Below, piece by piece: positions 61,459-64,000 of a stretch of DNA of 64,000 bases (positions within the stretch are counted from its first letter, which is position 1; each line of letters starts with the position of its first letter). The DNA is taken from NCBI GenBank assembly GCA_001574975.1, contig KQ965778.1, positions 187,026 to 251,025 of the forward strand. Direction: 5' to 3'. Below the pieces are notes generated by a model. It was not told the DNA's origin and searched no databases. It worked only from the letters and a program-made list of their open reading frames with translations. Both the position numbers and the translations under genes were made by a program. Source of the DNA: Gonapodya prolifera JEL478 (lineage: Eukaryota > Monoblepharomycota > Monoblepharidomycetes > Monoblepharidales > Gonapodyaceae).

Positions 61459-61749
61459 TGGATTCACGTCAGATCGGCGACACAGCGGAAAGGCAGGCAA
61501 ATCCACAAGACGATCAATGCAGGTAAAGATCGGAGGCGAAACGCTGGAAACGGGTAGGTTTTTAGATGCGGCTTTAATATTTCACCGCGCCCGCAGCTCG
61601 GGAATTTGTGACTGGAGCTTTTTCAAAGCGTAGTTGGGAGAAAAGTACTACCAAAGCCGAGAAGCGGTCGTCAGCGGTAGAGATATCGCGCGAAAGCTGC
61701 TGGATGGATCCGCTAGTGCTCGTTCCCGAGTCACCCAAAACTACCAAAT

Positions 61750-62871
61750 ATGGCGACTCCAAACATCGATCCGTTCCAGCTCACTCCTGCCTTCCCTCCC
61801 GGCACTGGTATGCTCTCTTCTTTCCCCTCTGACCGTCTCTTGACGCCTTTCGGAACCCCAGGAACAGTTCTCCTATCTCCCGCCCCCGCCCGTCACCTTC
61901 AACATCTTCCTCTTGAGCTCCTTCGCGTCGTATTCTCCTTCCTCGGCCCTGACTCGCTCTTGAATGTTCGGAAAACCTGTCGTATAGCCCGTCGAGCCAT
62001 CGAAGACAGACTCTTGTGGTTTGAACACCAATTCCACCTCGATGGCCAGTACGGGAGCTCCGAGGACCTCGAACGCGTCGTCGGACAGGCCATCAATACA
62101 CTTCATCGATCCATCTTTCGAGACGACATCTCGGGATATGCGAGCTGCGTGGTGTCAGTCAACTTGAATGGATCAGAAGGGCCCATCTCAGCCTTCCTCA
62201 TCTTGCGCATCCTGGACGAATTCACCGCACTACGGGAAGCGTCGTTTTGTGGCCGCCTTGACCGCGCGGGAGTGACCGAATTCCTCGCAGCGTGCAGTGA
62301 GTTCGAGGATGGTGTGGTCACGTGGTCGAGAGCCCTCCAGAGTTTGGACCTTTCAGACACAGAGGAAATGGTGCGGAGAGCAAATATTGGACCGCGTAGT
62401 CGGAATGGTCATGTTCCTAGGCTTGCGTGGAGCATCAGGGACGTGCACGCTTTCCATCAAGACTGCATCTTGATGGCGCAACTGCCCCACCTCTCCTCGT
62501 ACGATGTGTACCCCCAACCGTGTTCGTCTTGCCGTGAAGGCACTGTGTACTCATGGAGCTCCTCAGACGTCTGCACGTTCTGTCGCGATGTTCCTCTTTG
62601 CCTTGCGTGTGGCGTCGTCAGTTTAGACTCAGAGGCTACCATTGACCGGCCTTGGGTGGGCGACTTGCATACGTGGTGCAGTGACGCAGCATGCCTGACG
62701 CGCACCCTCTCGACGTGCAAGCGATGTCGCGCGGAGTTCGGCTGGACGGTGTGCAGTGCGGAAGACTGTGACGCGGAGTGCTGTCCGCTTTGTTTAGTGC
62801 CGTGCAAAACATGCGGAGTGCTGGCGGCGTATTGCATGGACCGCACGCACAAGTGCAGGTGCAGTGATTGA
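61750..62871 (+). CDS. F-box/Cys-rich protein, intact copy F
   Basis: A single uninterrupted frame of 373 codons from ATG 61750. A Pro-rich start is followed by the F-box at about residues 54-95 (LQHLPLELLRVVFSFLGPDS; LNVRKTCRIARRAIEDR). A middle segment reads ASCVVSVNLNGSEGPISAFL, ILRILDEFTALREASFCGRL and LQSLDLSDTEEMVRRANIGP, one or two LRR-like strands. The C-terminal cysteine array runs from residue 259 or so: CSSCREGTVYSWSSSDVCTF, CRDVPLCLACG, WCSDAACLTRTLSTCKRCRA, WTVCSAEDCDAECCPLC, CKTCGV, CRCSD. F-box plus interaction domain suggests an SCF ubiquitin-ligase adaptor; the array probably binds zinc. No intron, unlike nearly all neighbours. It is the best reference copy for the family. 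Function is inferred from architecture only. Confidence 0.8.
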   Translation: MATPNIDPFQLTPAFPPGTGMLSSFPSDRLLTPFGTPGTVLLSPAPARHLQHLPLELLRVVFSFLGPDSLLNVRKTCRIARRAIEDRLLWFEHQFHLDGQYGSSEDLERVVGQAINTLHRSIFRDDISGYASCVVSVNLNGSEGPISAFLILRILDEFTALREASFCGRLDRAGVTEFLAACSEFEDGVVTWSRALQSLDLSDTEEMVRRANIGPRSRNGHVPRLAWSIRDVHAFHQDCILMAQLPHLSSYDVYPQPCSSCREGTVYSWSSSDVCTFCRDVPLCLACGVVSLDSEATIDRPWVGDLHTWCSDAACLTRTLSTCKRCRAEFGWTVCSAEDCDAECCPLCLVPCKTCGVLAAYCMDRTHKCRCSD

Positions 62872-63359
62872 TGTGGCGCCGTGTACCTGCCAGTGGTGAA
62901 TGTCGAGACCGGTCACACATGGGGGTGATAATTGTTGTCCCACGTAGAGCTGAACTTGGGGAGGTGATATTCCTGTATTTTTGGATGGGCTTGTTGCAAA
63001 GGAAGAGAATGTATACAATACGGAATCAAACGCATGCACGCCAAGGGCACACCCTTCAACCTCGGATTCGTCTTCCTCGCAATATACTCCGCCTTCCTCC
63101 TTGCGCGCTTGCCGGTCTTCTCGGGCTTCTCCGGTCGTCGTCATCTCATGGTGGTGATCACTATTCGGGACACTTCTGCCTCTGTAGCGAGGTGAAGTGC
63201 GAGGTCACGCTTGTGGGAAGAAAAAGCGCATATAAACTTCCACGTTCGGTGAACGAGACCCGTCCGTACTTCTATATTCCTTTTGTAAGCCTCCATAATA
63301 GGCTACCTAACTGGTTGCGTGATCCAGGCACTGCTGAACTTTTCTCAGAGCATTCCTAG
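62872..63359. other. Spacer between F-box copies F and H
   Basis: No gene called. A minus-strand frame near 63140-63020 reads KTGKRARRKAEYIARKTNPR, which is protein-like but opens after a stop and joins nothing recognisable. Confidence 0.3.
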
Positions 63360-63745
63360 TTTAGTGGAGATAGTTCTTTTTCAATCAAGTCTTCACCGGC
63401 CAACTCCGACGTACGCGTGCCAGGAGTAGTTCAGCTATCTTCCTCTTGCACTCAGGGTTCTTGGCCACTGTCCAGCATAGACCACAGAGATTCCCGCACT
63501 TGCACGTGGCCTTGTGTTCCGCACAGAGTTATGCCCGCGCTCCGCACTCCCTGCACGTCATGGAACACACCGGGCAGCATTCCCAATGCAGTCCTCCCCT
63601 CTGCACGCCGTCCAGCCATTAGCCGTGTCGACACCATGAATACACGGGATCTCCGTCGCTCTTGTCGCACATGCGTGGATAGGCAAGAATGTTGCTACCC
63701 CGCTTCCCCGGCCGGCCCGAGACTTGGCGTATGAAAGTCCCTGGT
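63360..63745 (-). pseudogene. F-box/Cys-rich family copy H, 3' fragment
   Basis: Only the C-terminal array is found, in the opposite orientation to copies A-F. The hallmark CDKSDGDPVYSWC lies near 63670, followed by a stop. GWTACRGEDCIGN (63600) comes next in another frame, then CCPVCSMTCRECGARA, LCAEHKATCKCGNLCGLCW and ECKRKIAELLLARTSELAG (63400). The spacer between the hallmark and the second Trp motif is missing, so it carries an internal deletion as well as frame breaks. A run of 16 A at 63838-63853 lies just beyond it. The remainder of the gene may extend past the window. Confidence 0.65.
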
Positions 63746-64000
63746 TCGTGGCTCGCTCAACCAAATCACCAACCAACGAACTTCTACCGGATGTTCCTTC
63801 ACCATGTAAACTTGCAGAACACTGTCCTCTCTGTTCCAAAAAAAAAAAAAAAACCCCTAAATTTTCTTGCACACGCCCCACGTCACAACCGACGACCGTC
63901 CACACAGCGTCCGTTGCATAAAACTCATCAAAGACATGTGAGTTACGCGTGATTTTTTATGTTCAAGTGGCGCAGCCCGTGGCCACCAGCGAACTTTCGA

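Noticed and set aside
63020-63140. Basic peptide KTGKRARRKAEYIARKTNPR as a small gene
   Set aside because: Opens directly after a stop, has no start and no partner exon.

Overview
The window is eukaryotic nuclear DNA from a fungus. Most genes are split by short GT...AG introns of roughly 50-150 bases, they lie close together on both strands, and nearly all have recognisable fungal or opisthokont orthologues. A Polo-like kinase 4 (PLK4/SAK) gene at 38.6-42.5 kb argues for a lineage that still builds centrioles. Together with a chitin-binding (CBM18) secreted protein, this points to a zoosporic fungus of chytrid type; that placement is inference. I saw no rRNA, tRNA, CRISPR array, or clear viral or transposon gene.

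Layout. 0-5.6 kb: a two-membrane-segment protein of unknown role, a broken cytochrome P450 and a small unknown ORF. 6.5-8.4 kb: a G3BP-like NTF2/RRM/RGG protein. 8.9-18 kb, minus strand: the dynactin actin-related protein Arp1, the cohesion clamp-loader subunit Dcc1 and a WDR7/rabconnectin-3-beta-like WD40 protein. 18.4-20.7 kb: dolichol kinase. 21.5-31.6 kb, mostly minus: a divergent cysteine-rich protein, an SGNH hydrolase, a poorly resolved stretch, a Rab11/Ypt31 GTPase and a P1B copper ATPase. 31.8-38.4 kb: four tandem copies of an F-box/cysteine-rich gene in different states of decay. 38.6-42.5 kb: PLK4. 42.9-44.7 kb: two F-box-like/ankyrin relics. 44.9-48.8 kb: ubiquitin-specific protease UBP14/USP5. 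49.2-58 kb: a modular secreted chitin-binding protein, a single-pass SH3 membrane protein, a PAXBP1/GCFC splicing factor and a single-pass cysteine-rich membrane protein. 58.9-63.7 kb: three more F-box/cysteine-rich copies around a short-chain dehydrogenase.

The most interesting content is the F-box/cysteine-rich family: eight loci within 42 kb, only one clearly intact (61.75-62.87 kb). Members share an N-terminal F-box, an LDLSDT leucine-rich motif and a C-terminal zinc-ligand-like cysteine array with two tryptophan landmarks. The clear members lack introns although their neighbours are intron-rich. A 3.6-kb block carrying three decayed copies is almost stripped of CpG, as expected of methylated and deaminated duplicates. 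One copy carries a 50-bp triplication inside its F-box that shifts the frame twice yet leaves the ORF open. Isolated one-base frame breaks in several otherwise well-preserved genes may be assembly errors.

The conserved genes do not form a pathway. They are housekeeping functions: dynein transport, cohesion, V-ATPase/vesicle traffic, N-glycosylation, copper export, centriole duplication, ubiquitin recycling and splicing. The lineage-specific layer is ubiquitin-adaptor-like genes and cell-surface proteins. Exon limits were read by eye; most CDS starts and ends are genomic spans including introns.
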